Of a stretch of 64,000 nt of DNA, positions 25,644 to 34,831 are shown piece after piece. Where the stretch lies: the NCBI GenBank assembly GCA_963712655.1, contig CAVQIT010000009.1, forward strand, positions 62,001 to 126,000, given 5' to 3'. The position numbers and the translations under genes were made by a program. Under the pieces are notes generated by a model. The model was not told the origin of the DNA and did no database searches. It saw only the letters and a program-made list of their open reading frames with translations. This DNA comes from Pollutimonas sp963712655 (GTDB lineage: Bacteria; Pseudomonadota; Gammaproteobacteria; Burkholderiales; Burkholderiaceae_B). Numbering within the stretch: the stretch's first letter is position 1; every line of letters starts with the position of its first letter.

Positions 25644-26618
25644 TCAATCCGCTTTGATATTCGCCGCTTTGATTACCTTGCCAAACTTGTCGGCGTCGGC
25701 TTTCAGCAACGCTGTGAAGCCATCGGGGCTGGACGTGAAAACCGAGGCGCCGATACCCGCGAGCTTTTCTTTAACAGCGGGCTTGGCCAGTATTCGATCT
25801 ATCTCGGACGACAGTTTCTCGAGAATTGCGGGGGGAGTGCCGGCCGGCGCCAGCATGCCGACCCAAAAGCCCGCATCAAAGCCAGGCAGGCCGGACTCGG
25901 TGAAAGTGGGCACGTCCGGCAGGGAAGAGAACCGGCTTTCGCCGGAAACCGCTATGGCCTTGAGTTTCCCCGTCTTGATAAGCGGAACCATGATCGACTC
26001 GACGCCCAGGGTACATTGAAGGCGTCCGCCCACCAGGTCGGAAACCACCGCGGAGCCCCCTTTGTAGGGAACGTGCTGCATTTTTATACCGGCCATCAAG
26101 CTGAACAGTTCAGTGGCAAGGTGGCTTGCCCCGCCGGTGCCCGAGGAGCCGTAATTGAGCTCGCCAGGCTTGGACTTTGCAAGCGCGATGAACTCGCGCA
26201 GGTTGTTTGCGGGCAATGACGGGTGGACAGCCAGGACCCATTCGCCTCGCGTGAGCGTTGCAATCGCCGCGAAGTCCTTGATCGGGTCATAGGGCGCCGC
26301 GAACAGCAAAGGCATGACCGTATGCGCGTTTGTCGTCACCAGCAAGGTATAGCCATCAGGCGCGGCCTTGGCAACGAACTCGGTGCCTATCATCGTATTT
26401 CCGCCTGCCCGGTTCTCCACGATAAACGGCTGCCCGAAGCTCTTTGCCAGGTTCTCGGCGATGATGCGCGCGGCGATATCAGTCGTGGCTCCCGCGGCCA
26501 GCGGCAGTATCACGCGTACCGGTTTGTTTGGATAAACGTTCTGTGCGGTTGCCAATGCCGAAAATGCCGCCAGTACGATCGGGATGAGTATCCGAGATAG
26601 AGAATTAGTAAAGATCAC
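25644..26618 (-). CDS. Tripartite tricarboxylate transporter (Bug-type) substrate-binding protein
   Basis: Second orphan Bug receptor. I chose the GTG at 26618 because a GGAGG site lies five bases before it; the longer reading frame has no such site and would overlap the monooxygenase. This gives 324 residues, with a signal peptide ending SALATA. YPNKPVRVILPLAAGATTD, NRAGGNTMIGTEFVAKAAPDGYTLL and YGSSGTGGASHLATELF are family signatures. It follows the monooxygenase gene with a gap of about 30 bases, so it belongs to the same minus-strand operon. Its ligand may be the ketone or acid attacked by that enzyme. Confidence 0.9.
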   Translation of the reverse strand: MIFTNSLSRILIPIVLAAFSALATAQNVYPNKPVRVILPLAAGATTDIAARIIAENLAKSFGQPFIVENRAGGNTMIGTEFVAKAAPDGYTLLVTTNAHTVMPLLFAAPYDPIKDFAAIATLTRGEWVLAVHPSLPANNLREFIALAKSKPGELNYGSSGTGGASHLATELFSLMAGIKMQHVPYKGGSAVVSDLVGGRLQCTLGVESIMVPLIKTGKLKAIAVSGESRFSSLPDVPTFTESGLPGFDAGFWVGMLAPAGTPPAILEKLSSEIDRILAKPAVKEKLAGIGASVFTSSPDGFTALLKADADKFGKVIKAANIKAD

Positions 26619-26649
26619 AATGCCTCCTTGATGGGCTAGACGCCTATAT

Positions 26650-28230
26650 TCAGGCGATGACAAATCCTTGATATCCGTTTGCAGTTTCGGCTGCTCTTTG
26701 CGCCCTACCCACAGGAGCCGGATCGGGGGTGGTTAACAGGAAACGGGCCTTTCCTGGAATATTGGCGCCGACGTACCAACTGTCGGCCTGTGTGCGCAGC
26801 AGCTTGGCGCCTGCTTCTATGATGTGCGCGGTCCAGGCATCCTCGGCCTGCTGGGTCGGCGAGATCCGCTTGAATCCGCCCGCCTTGAGATAACTTATGC
26901 AATCGGCCACCCAATCCACCAGGGGCTCCATGACTCGGATGTGATTTCTGGCGCCGGCCACATTTACCGTGAAGAGATTGGGGAATCCGACGCTTTGGAT
27001 ACCCATGTAGGTTCGAGGTCCATCCTTGAATTTATCTTTGAGGGTTTGGCCGTCCTCCCCGCGAATGCAAATTTGATTGAGTGCGCCTGTTACGGCGTCA
27101 TACCCCGTGGCGAAGATGATGACGTCCAGTTCGTACTCGTTGTCCGCGGTCTGGATGCCGTTCGCGGTGACACGCTGGATCGGCTGCGCGCGCACGTCGA
27201 CGAGCGTGACATTATCGCGATTGAAGACTTCGTAGTAATTGGTTTCGCAAGGCACGCGCTTCGAGCCGAAAAGATGATTCGTCGGCACAAGCTTTTCCGC
27301 AAGAACCGGATCGTTGATCCGCGCCCGGATTTTCTGCCGTACGAATGCGGCGAAATCCTCGTTCGCAGGGCCCGGAACCACAATATCGTGGAAATTGCCC
27401 ATGAATTTCTTGAACCCGGATTCCGCCCACAGGCTCTCGTAGAGTTCAAGCCGTTCCTGTGGACTGACCTCCATCGCCGACCTGGGGTCCGCCTCGTGTG
27501 GAAAGCCATGAGGCGTGTCGTTGCAAATGCGGAAAATCTCTGTGTAGTTGTCCTTTATGCCGCGCATTTCCTCTGCATTGATCGGCCGATTATGCAAGGG
27601 CAGGCAATAGTTCGGCGTCCTTTGAAAGACGGTAAGATGTTTTACGTCGCCAGCAATCGCCGAGATGATTTGCACGCCGGTGGGGCCGGTGCCGACGACG
27701 CCTACGCGCTTGCCTGTCAGGTCCATGCCTTGCTCAGGCCATCTGCCGGGATGACACCATGTGCCTTTGAAGCTGTTGATTCCGTCGAATGGCGGAACAT
27801 AATGCGCGGAGAGGGGGCCGAGCGCAGTGATGACGAACCTGCCATGGATTTCCTCTCCCGCATCGGTGACGATTGCCCAAAGATCCGCGTCGCTGTCGTA
27901 TGCTGCTGAAACCACTCGCGTCGCTAACTGGATGTCGCGGCGCAGATCGAATTTGTCGGCGACATAATTCAGGTATCGCTCTGTATCCGGTTGAGCAGAG
28001 TATTTTTCCTTGAAGTTCCACTCTTGCAGCAATTCGTCAGAGAACGAGTAGTGGTAGGTGTAGCTTTCCGAATCGAAGCGGCATCCGGGGTATTTGTTCC
28101 AATACCAGGTACCGCCCACGGCGGGCGCTTCATCCAGCACCTTGACCGTAAGGCCTCGCTTTCTCAACTGATACAGCGTGTATAGCCCTGTGACGCCTGC
28201 GCCTATGACGATTACATCGTAATTTTCCAT
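26650..28230 (-). CDS. Type I Baeyer-Villiger monooxygenase (FAD, NADPH)
   Basis: Inserts oxygen next to a ketone to make an ester or lactone. The 526-residue protein has the FAD-binding GAGVTG motif (10-15), the Baeyer-Villiger fingerprint FKGTWCHPGRWP (154-165, an exact FxGxxxHxxxWP match), and a second dinucleotide site GVVGTGPTG (177-185). The length and layout match cyclohexanone- and phenylacetone-monooxygenase relatives. It lies 18 bases downstream of an amidohydrolase gene. With the nearby amidohydrolase this suggests ketone to lactone to hydroxyacid. The ketone cannot be identified from sequence. Confidence 0.93.
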   Translation of the reverse strand: MENYDVIVIGAGVTGLYTLYQLRKRGLTVKVLDEAPAVGGTWYWNKYPGCRFDSESYTYHYSFSDELLQEWNFKEKYSAQPDTERYLNYVADKFDLRRDIQLATRVVSAAYDSDADLWAIVTDAGEEIHGRFVITALGPLSAHYVPPFDGINSFKGTWCHPGRWPEQGMDLTGKRVGVVGTGPTGVQIISAIAGDVKHLTVFQRTPNYCLPLHNRPINAEEMRGIKDNYTEIFRICNDTPHGFPHEADPRSAMEVSPQERLELYESLWAESGFKKFMGNFHDIVVPGPANEDFAAFVRQKIRARINDPVLAEKLVPTNHLFGSKRVPCETNYYEVFNRDNVTLVDVRAQPIQRVTANGIQTADNEYELDVIIFATGYDAVTGALNQICIRGEDGQTLKDKFKDGPRTYMGIQSVGFPNLFTVNVAGARNHIRVMEPLVDWVADCISYLKAGGFKRISPTQQAEDAWTAHIIEAGAKLLRTQADSWYVGANIPGKARFLLTTPDPAPVGRAQRAAETANGYQGFVIA

Positions 28231-28248
28231 TTCAAATACCTGTTTTTC

Positions 28249-29097
28249 TCAGTGATTAGCGATGGCTTGGCTCTGGCCAGGCCATCGCAGCCAGTTACGC
28301 AGGCCGGCGCCCATGACTTGTTCCAGCTCGTCCGTTGACAAGAAAGTCAGTTGCTTGCCAAAGTCGACCATTTGCTTGTAGGTGCAAGGAAGCCTTGTCA
28401 GATCGGATCCCCAGAAGACCCGGCCGGCGCCGAACCCTTCGATGACTCTTTCAAGCGGCTCGCGCAGGCTCGGGAAGGGATAATCTTCATGCGCATGGCA
28501 TGGAAGCGCCGAGGCTTTGACTGCAACGTTCGGGAAGCGCGCCAGTTCAAGCAGTCGATCCGGCGCCTCCTGAAGGTCGCGTAAGCCGGCTTCCGGGGCC
28601 AAGCCGAAATGACAGATCACGAGCGGCAGATTGGGGTGCGAGCATGCCACGTCGCCGATCACGTCCAGCAGTCCGGGGCAGAAAACGTATACCGGCAGCC
28701 TGGCGGCTTCGGCGGCGTTCCAGAACCAATCGGTCGACCCGTTGAACAACAAGCGCCGATGCTCTTCGGTGAAGAAGCTTTGACGAATGCCGAGCATCCC
28801 CGGGGTGTCCCGCCAATGCGCAAGCTGTTCGCGGCTTTGGGGAAGATCAAGTGCCAGCCGTCCCATCACGGCAAGGCGATCGGGAAACCTGGCCGCCGCG
28901 GCGAGCGCGACATCGTTTCGGTCCCCCTCAAAGACGGGCGGCACCAGCACCGCGCAATCCACACCCGCGATGTCCATTTCATGCACCAGGGCATCGGCTG
29001 TGTAGTACTTGTGGCGAAGGTTTTTTCCGCCCGGCGGCCATGGGCGTTCGGGAGCATCGTGACCCCAAATATGCACCTGACTGTCCACAATGACCAT
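28249..29097 (-). CDS. Amidohydrolase-2 family protein (possible lactonase)
   Basis: A metal-dependent TIM-barrel hydrolase of 282 residues. The start VDSQVHIWG is the metal-binding motif of the lactonase/PDC subgroup. ICHFGLAPEAG and the FWGSDLTRLPCTYKQM segment with the metal Asp follow as expected. It is first in the minus-strand operon with the Baeyer-Villiger enzyme, divergent from the LysR gene at 29270. Ring opening of the lactone made by the monooxygenase is the natural guess. Confidence 0.85.
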   Translation of the reverse strand: MVIVDSQVHIWGHDAPERPWPPGGKNLRHKYYTADALVHEMDIAGVDCAVLVPPVFEGDRNDVALAAAARFPDRLAVMGRLALDLPQSREQLAHWRDTPGMLGIRQSFFTEEHRRLLFNGSTDWFWNAAEAARLPVYVFCPGLLDVIGDVACSHPNLPLVICHFGLAPEAGLRDLQEAPDRLLELARFPNVAVKASALPCHAHEDYPFPSLREPLERVIEGFGAGRVFWGSDLTRLPCTYKQMVDFGKQLTFLSTDELEQVMGAGLRNWLRWPGQSQAIANH

Positions 29098-29190
29098 TGC
29101 ATTTGCCTTTCATCTCAACATGCGCCACATATCGCCGCGCAACCGCCGCAGGACCCTTGGACCGATTAGAACGAAAATGGACCTACAATA

Positions 29191-29205
29191 CAAATTAATA
29201 ATTTG
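29191..29205. promoter_or_regulatory. Candidate LysR operator (perfect dyad)
   Basis: CAAATTA-A-TAATTTG is a perfect 15-base dyad in the 170-base gap between the divergent amidohydrolase operon and the LysR gene. Its position fits autoregulation and pathway control. Confidence 0.45.
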
Positions 29206-29269
29206 GATCACATTCAATGGATTTTTATATTAATTGTCCGCCATGCCCTGAATTTCCAAGAGAACGCAA

Positions 29270-30265
29270 ATGAACATTACGATCCGCCAGCTTCGCGCTT
29301 TTTCGGTCCTGGCCACGGTGAACAGCTTTACCCGCGCCGCCGAAGAGCTGCACACCACGCAACCTGCCTTGTCCGCACAGATTCGCGAGCTGGAAACCGC
29401 GCTGGGGGTGCGCCTTTTCGATCGCAGTACGCGCTCGGTATCCCTCACCGTAACGGGGCGCGACATGCTGCCGGCGGTAGAGCAGGTCATGTCGGGGGTT
29501 TCCCGCGTGGTGTCCTACGCAAACGATGTGGCGGCACGCAAGATCGGCCGCGTCGCGGTTGCCGCGCTTCCGTCTATCGCGTCCAATTTCTTCCCGGGGA
29601 TGATAGGGCGTTATTGCGAGGAACATCCAAAAGTGGCCGTTACCTTGCGTGACGAACTCGCCGAGGGAGTGGTCGGCCGGGTGCGTGAGGGCGCGGTGGA
29701 TTTCGGCATCAGCAACGGGCCTTTTCTCAAAGACACGACCTTGATATTCGAGCCTTTGGGAACGGATCGCATGTTCGCCGTGTTGCCGCAGGGCCATCCG
29801 CTGGCTCGCTTGCCGCGGCTTGGAATGTCGCACCTGATGGAGACACCGCTGATTCTGATGAATCGCTACAGCAGCGTGCGTATGATTGTGGATCGTGCGA
29901 TAGCGGCGCTTGGCCACGTTGTGACGCCCGCACACGAGACGTCGATAATGTCCACGGCGATCAGTCTCGTACGCGCCGGGCTGGGGATCACCGTGCTGCC
30001 GGGCTCGGCCGCGGGATCCGCGGAATTGATCGACCTCGTGGTCCGGCCAATTGACGAACCGGCGCTCGCCCGCCCTCTGGGTATGGTGCGCCATGCCGGC
30101 CGTTCTTTGTCGCCCGCCGCCGAACTGTTCGCGGCGCGCACGCGAATAGAGTTCATTGCATGGCTGGCGCATAGCCATAGTCTTAGCATGGAGCCTGCGG
30201 CACCCGTCAAGGAGAAGGACCGTCGGCGAGGGAAGCCGCCCTCATTGAAAGCGCGTAAGGGATGA
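29270..30265 (+). CDS. LysR-family transcriptional regulator
   Basis: The protein has 331 residues. The winged helix is at residues 2-62 (IRQLRAFSVLATVNSFTRAAEEL, then TTQPALSAQIRELETALGVRLFDR). An effector domain follows, and the tail is Lys/Arg-rich. It is divergent from the amidohydrolase, monooxygenase, Bug and lyase operon and is its likely activator. It is convergent with the next LysR gene, from which it is separated by 39 bases. Confidence 0.93.
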   Translation: MNITIRQLRAFSVLATVNSFTRAAEELHTTQPALSAQIRELETALGVRLFDRSTRSVSLTVTGRDMLPAVEQVMSGVSRVVSYANDVAARKIGRVAVAALPSIASNFFPGMIGRYCEEHPKVAVTLRDELAEGVVGRVREGAVDFGISNGPFLKDTTLIFEPLGTDRMFAVLPQGHPLARLPRLGMSHLMETPLILMNRYSSVRMIVDRAIAALGHVVTPAHETSIMSTAISLVRAGLGITVLPGSAAGSAELIDLVVRPIDEPALARPLGMVRHAGRSLSPAAELFAARTRIEFIAWLAHSHSLSMEPAAPVKEKDRRRGKPPSLKARKG

Positions 30266-30304
30266 ATGCAAGCGGGCGCGCCGACTCAAATATCGCGCCG
30301 CGTT

Positions 30305-31207
30305 TCAACTGGTTCTTGACAGTAGATCCCAGATACGTAGCGTCATGGCTGCATAAGGCTTATGAGGATTGCCATAAAGGCTTACTGGCAGGGTGATCGG
30401 CTTTAGCGCTCCCTTGAGCATAATGAGCTGGCCGCTGGCCAGCTCGCGTCGCACCATGCTCTCGGGGAGCCAAGCGGCCCCCAGGCCTGCTATCGCCATT
30501 TCTTTGATCCCGGCAAGAAATATGGATTCATGCACCACTTGAATTTTGTATTCTTGCGTAAGCGCGCTAAGCCCATTGCGATATAGGGCACGCCCGACGA
30601 AGCTGTTGACAGGAAATGCCAGAAGCTTGAAAACCCGGTCCTGGTCAAGAGTATGCACGGTCTTGCCGGTACCGGACAAAGCACTGACTGGAATCAGCTT
30701 TTCGTGGCCCATGGTCAACTTAAGTGAACCTGGCATGTGGGACTGAAGCCGGTTACCGCTGTCTTCCATGCACATGAGCAAGTCCGCCTCGCCGCGTATG
30801 AAGGCTGCCAGGCATTGGTCGTGGTTCTCTGACACCACGTGAAGGTCTACGCTGGGGTTTTGGATGCGCCCCAATTTTTCTAGTAAATCGGGCAAACGTG
30901 TAATAGTCAGTGAATGCTGGGTAGCAAGCACCAAGCGGGCGGCGCCACGATCTTCGGACTGCATGCGTATACGAAGCTGCTCTACCTGAGAGGCCAAGGC
31001 TCGCAGTTCCGGAAGGCTGCGCTGAGCTGTGAGCGTAAGCTTTATAGGATGTTGGCGGCGGTCGATCAATTCGACGTCCAGCCATTGTTCGAAAGCCTGG
31101 ATACGCCTGGACAAGGCAGGCTGACTGCTATGGCGCAGCGTCGCGGCCTGAGACAGCGCGCCAGTGTCGGCGACTGCGAGAAAGTCCTGGAGCCACACCA
31201 ATTTCAC
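30305..31207 (-). CDS. LysR-family transcriptional regulator
   Basis: The protein has 300 residues. The DNA-binding helix region reads VWLQDFLAVADTGALSQAATL, then SQPALSRRIQAFEQWLDVELIDRR. The effector domain (about 90-295) includes ADLLMCMEDSGNRLQ. It is divergent from the third Bug receptor and the two-domain hydrolase, so it is the likely regulator of that pair. A dyad in the gap is a candidate site. Confidence 0.92.
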   Translation of the reverse strand: MKLVWLQDFLAVADTGALSQAATLRHSSQPALSRRIQAFEQWLDVELIDRRQHPIKLTLTAQRSLPELRALASQVEQLRIRMQSEDRGAARLVLATQHSLTITRLPDLLEKLGRIQNPSVDLHVVSENHDQCLAAFIRGEADLLMCMEDSGNRLQSHMPGSLKLTMGHEKLIPVSALSGTGKTVHTLDQDRVFKLLAFPVNSFVGRALYRNGLSALTQEYKIQVVHESIFLAGIKEMAIAGLGAAWLPESMVRRELASGQLIMLKGALKPITLPVSLYGNPHKPYAAMTLRIWDLLSRTS

Positions 31208-31239
31208 AATTTCTCCTGATTTTTATGACGCTCGGCATT

Positions 31240-31254
31240 ATGCAGTTTTTGCAT
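31240..31254. promoter_or_regulatory. Candidate LysR operator (ATGCA-N5-TGCAT)
   Basis: A five-base-pair dyad with a T-rich spacer lies 33 bases upstream of the LysR start and about 240 bases upstream of the Bug start. The arms share the ATGCA/TGCAT core seen in the other divergent gap near 17.68 kb. Confidence 0.4.
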
Positions 31255-31491
31255 TGCAAGCCAAAAATATAACATTTGTGATAGTCCGAAGGGGTGCGTA
31301 ATATGGCTGGCATTGATCTGCTTGCTCCCGTTCATTTCGGCAAGGCAGGCGGAATTGGCCACCTTCATACGTCATGGCCCCCTCGCGGCTGGGGGAGGAC
31401 GCCGTCTTCGTCCATATCGGTGGGACCATCGGCTTATAGGGCTATCACATATGTTTTAGATGGTTTATTAATAAAAATTGGAGGAGCAAGA

Positions 31492-32496
31492 ATGACTATG
31501 GTATTGAAGACGCCGATATCCGGGTTTCTGGGCATTGCGACATTGTTGTCGTCGTTTGCATGCACCGTTGCGAACGCGCAAAGCACGACCGAATACCCGG
31601 TTCGTCAACCTGTCAGGCTGATCGTCGGGTACCCGGCGGGCGGAAGCACTGATCTGAATGGCCGCTTGCTTGCGGCTGCGCTGGCCGCAAAGTTGAACCA
31701 GAAAGTCGTGGTTGAAAATATAGGCGGCGCCGGCGGTGCAATCGCTGCGCAGCGTGTCGTCACTGAGTCGCCGGACGGCTATACATTACTGCTCGGGGCG
31801 GTTAACGAAATCATAATTACTGGGCTGGTCAATTCCAATATCAAGTATGACGGCGCCAAGGATTTCACCGGTATAGGTCTGATAGGTTCTCAACCATTGT
31901 TGCTGACGGCCTCGAAAAAATCCGGAATCTCCAGTATTGGCGGCTATGTCGATATGGTGTCTTCCGGCAAATCGGCGGACTATAGCTATGGCTCGTCAGG
32001 CGTGGGAACGGCGCTGCATTTGGCCGGTGAAATGATCAATAAATCCACCAAGGGCAACGTCCAGCATGTGCCATATCGGGGGGTTGCGCCATTGCTTACC
32101 GATATGGTTAGCGGGCAGCTCAATTTCGGGATTTTTGGACTGTCAACAGGGTTGTCGTACGTCAGGTCAGGGGCCATTATGCCTATTGGCGTTACGGCTA
32201 CAAAGCGTTCAGCGATCGCCCCAGAGATTCCTGCGCTTTCTGAGCATGAGCGGTTTAAAGAGTTGGAGGTGAACATGTGGTTCGGGCTGTTTGGCCCTAA
32301 GGGAATGCCTGAGCCCGTGGTGTCGAAGCTGCAGCGGGCCCTGGCGGAGATTGTCGCTGACAAGGCCTTTCAGGAAGAGTACAAGCGTACAGGCGGAACA
32401 GTTATCGCCGAAGCGCCGAATATGGCCGAATTCTTGAATGCGGAGCAAAAGAAGTTCAAGCAGATTGTCGACGCAGCGCGCATTGGCCAAGAATAA
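31492..32496 (+). CDS. Tripartite tricarboxylate transporter (Bug-type) substrate-binding protein
   Basis: Third orphan Bug receptor. The ATG at 31492 follows GGAGGAG and gives 334 residues; an upstream in-frame extension is not family-like. The signal peptide ends at VANAQ. YPVRQPVRLIVGYPAGGSTDLN, ENIGGAGGAIAAQRVVTESPDGYTLLLG and YGSSGVGTALHLAGEM are signature segments. It lies only 15 bases before the fused hydrolase gene, so the two are co-transcribed. The ligand is probably an N-acylated or N-carbamoylated acid matching that enzyme. Confidence 0.92.
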   Translation: MTMVLKTPISGFLGIATLLSSFACTVANAQSTTEYPVRQPVRLIVGYPAGGSTDLNGRLLAAALAAKLNQKVVVENIGGAGGAIAAQRVVTESPDGYTLLLGAVNEIIITGLVNSNIKYDGAKDFTGIGLIGSQPLLLTASKKSGISSIGGYVDMVSSGKSADYSYGSSGVGTALHLAGEMINKSTKGNVQHVPYRGVAPLLTDMVSGQLNFGIFGLSTGLSYVRSGAIMPIGVTATKRSAIAPEIPALSEHERFKELEVNMWFGLFGPKGMPEPVVSKLQRALAEIVADKAFQEEYKRTGGTVIAEAPNMAEFLNAEQKKFKQIVDAARIGQE

Positions 32497-32511
32497 GAAG
32501 GAGTAGACCAG

Positions 32512-34764
32512 ATGAGTTTTGATATAGACGTACCCGACCTTTCCCATGAGCGCATAGGCAATGCGGGCGTCCCGGGTGTCTGGCATTTCGACTCGGGCAA
32601 GCCGGGCTCCAGCGTGTTGATTACGGCGCTGATGCACGGTAACGAATTATGCGGAGCATGGGCCTTGAAGGAGCTGTTGGCCTCCAGGATTAAGCCCATT
32701 GCGGGAAAGCTGACCCTGGCGTTTTGCAATCTTGATGCATTTGATCGCTTCGATAAAGATAATCACGACGCTTCTCGATTCGTTGATGTGGATCTTAACC
32801 GGGTCTGGAGCCGGGAGCGATTGGACAACCCCAAGTCCGCCGAGGGCAGGCGCGCCGCCGAACTGCGTCCTTGGGTTGAACAAGCCGATCATCTGCTTGA
32901 TATTCACTCGATGCACGAGCCATCTCCGCCTTTGCTGGTGGTTGGAACCTTGCCGCGGAATATCGATTTCGGTTTTAAACTGGGTATTCCTCGACATCTC
33001 ATCGTGGATCCGGGCCATCCGGACGGTGTTCGCATGCGGGACTTCGCTCAGTTTGGCGATGCCCGTGGCGACGCTCTCGCCGTATTGGTTGAGTGTGGTT
33101 TTCACGGCGACCTTGCTTCGCTTGACGTTGCGCGCAAAGTATCGGCGCGTTTCCTTCTATCGACGGGTGTCATTTCCGCCCACCAGCTTCCTTCCGGTTG
33201 GGCAGGGCATAACGACGAGGCTGCGACCAAGCAAGAGGTTTTTAAGGTAACGCAGGCTGTCGTCGCGTCCACACTGGATTTCGTATTTACGAAACCTTGG
33301 CAAGGCATGGAATGTATCCCGAATAAAGGTACGGTGATCGGTTTTGATAATGGGACGCCGGTCGAGACCCCGTATGACGACTGTGTCCTTATCATGCCAT
33401 CGCTGCGCCAGCTTATCCCCGGCGTTACGGTGGTTAGATTTGGAACGCGCAAGCAAGCCGATGTTGCAGGGGCTTCTTTGGAGAATCTTATGAATCATTT
33501 GATGCCGGTTTCGCTTGAGGATTCGGTCGACTCGGAACGGCTATGGCGAAGGGTGGAAGCCTTGTCGCGGTTCACCGATCCAGACCTGCCGTGGACACGA
33601 CGGGCATTCACCGATCGCCAAGTGCAAGCGCGCAGTTGGCTTAAAGAGCAAATGGAATCGGCGGGCCTGCGTGTCCGTACCGATGAAGCCGGTAACTTGA
33701 TCGGACGAAGAGAGGGTATGGATCCAGATGCGCGCCCGCTCATTACGGGGTCGCACTGCGACACCGTTGTTGCCGGGGGGCGGTTCGATGGCATTATCGG
33801 TGTGCTGGCAGGTATAGAGGTAGCCCAGGCAATGCAAGAGCAAGGGGTCGTGTTGCGGCATCCCCTTGAAGTGATTGATTTCATGTCGGAAGAACCCAGT
33901 GATTACGGTATTTCCTGCGTAGGCAGCCGCGCTATCGCGGGCATGCTGGATACGAATATGCTCTCGGCGCGTAATCACGAAGGCGAGACGCTGGCCGAGG
34001 GGCTATCCCGGTTGGGCGCGCAACCATCGGCGCTTAATGCAACCGTACGCCGCCGCGACTCCTCCGCGGCGTTTGTCGAGCTCCATATTGAACAAGGGCC
34101 TGTACTGGAATCACGACAGATCCCTATTGGAGTGGTGACCCATATTGTGGGCGTGCGCAGAATGGCCGTTACCCTGATCGGGGACACCGGTCACTCTGGC
34201 ACCGTACCCATGCGCCTGCGCCGCGATGCGCTGGTTGCGGCGAGTAGCCTGATCACCGAGGTTTATTGCCATGCCAAAGAACTCGATGGACCAGGATGTT
34301 ATGTGGTCGCGACAGTCGGGCGCATACTTGCCGAGCCTAATATGGCGAATGCAATACCCGGAAAGGTCGACCTGGTTTTAGAGATACGCAGCGACAATGA
34401 TGCGATATTGGAAGCGTTTCCCGACGAGGTGTTGCTGAAATTGCAAGAGCGGTTCTCCGTTCTGGGAGTAGAGGCCACCATGAAGGAATTGACGAAATCC
34501 TTGGTCACCCGTTGTGATGCCGGCGTCATGGACGTCATCGAAAAATCGGCGTCGATGCTGGGTTATGGTTCCATGCGTCTTCCGAGCGGGGCGGGTCACG
34601 ATGGCGTTTACATCAGCGCCACGGGGCCGATAGGCATGATCTTCGTACCCTGCCTGAATGGGAAGAGCCACTGTCATGACGAGTGGTTATCGGCTTCCCA
34701 ACTACTGGCGGGGGCTCGTGTGCTGTATCGATCGTTGCTGGAATTGGATGGGCGGCTGGATTGA
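32512..34764 (+). CDS. Fusion of AstE/aspartoacylase-like (M14) domain and M20 amidase (carbamoylase/allantoate-hydrolase type)
   Basis: One open frame of 750 residues with two complete hydrolase domains. The N-terminal half (about 1-325) resembles succinylglutamate desuccinylase/aspartoacylase: zinc ligands in MHGNELCG (His42, Glu45) and LLDIHSMHEPSPP (about 130). The C-terminal half (about 335-745) is an M20 hydantoinase/carbamoylase-type amidase: GSHCDTVVAGGRFDGIIG (about 411-428), the catalytic DFMSEEPSDYG (about 456), ELHIEQGPVLES and KSHCHDEW. No stop, repeat or frameshift marks the junction. Both metal sites look intact, so sequential cleavage of two amide bonds in one substrate is plausible. 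Each family normally stands alone. Confidence 0.85.
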   Translation: MSFDIDVPDLSHERIGNAGVPGVWHFDSGKPGSSVLITALMHGNELCGAWALKELLASRIKPIAGKLTLAFCNLDAFDRFDKDNHDASRFVDVDLNRVWSRERLDNPKSAEGRRAAELRPWVEQADHLLDIHSMHEPSPPLLVVGTLPRNIDFGFKLGIPRHLIVDPGHPDGVRMRDFAQFGDARGDALAVLVECGFHGDLASLDVARKVSARFLLSTGVISAHQLPSGWAGHNDEAATKQEVFKVTQAVVASTLDFVFTKPWQGMECIPNKGTVIGFDNGTPVETPYDDCVLIMPSLRQLIPGVTVVRFGTRKQADVAGASLENLMNHLMPVSLEDSVDSERLWRRVEALSRFTDPDLPWTRRAFTDRQVQARSWLKEQMESAGLRVRTDEAGNLIGRREGMDPDARPLITGSHCDTVVAGGRFDGIIGVLAGIEVAQAMQEQGVVLRHPLEVIDFMSEEPSDYGISCVGSRAIAGMLDTNMLSARNHEGETLAEGLSRLGAQPSALNATVRRRDSSAAFVELHIEQGPVLESRQIPIGVVTHIVGVRRMAVTLIGDTGHSGTVPMRLRRDALVAASSLITEVYCHAKELDGPGCYVVATVGRILAEPNMANAIPGKVDLVLEIRSDNDAILEAFPDEVLLKLQERFSVLGVEATMKELTKSLVTRCDAGVMDVIEKSASMLGYGSMRLPSGAGHDGVYISATGPIGMIFVPCLNGKSHCHDEWLSASQLLAGARVLYRSLLELDGRLD

Positions 34765-34831
34765 CGCTTCTGGCTGAATCCGGCTCGTTCATTACGGAGC
34801 GGATCCCACTCCTGTTTAAACAGACAGTCTT

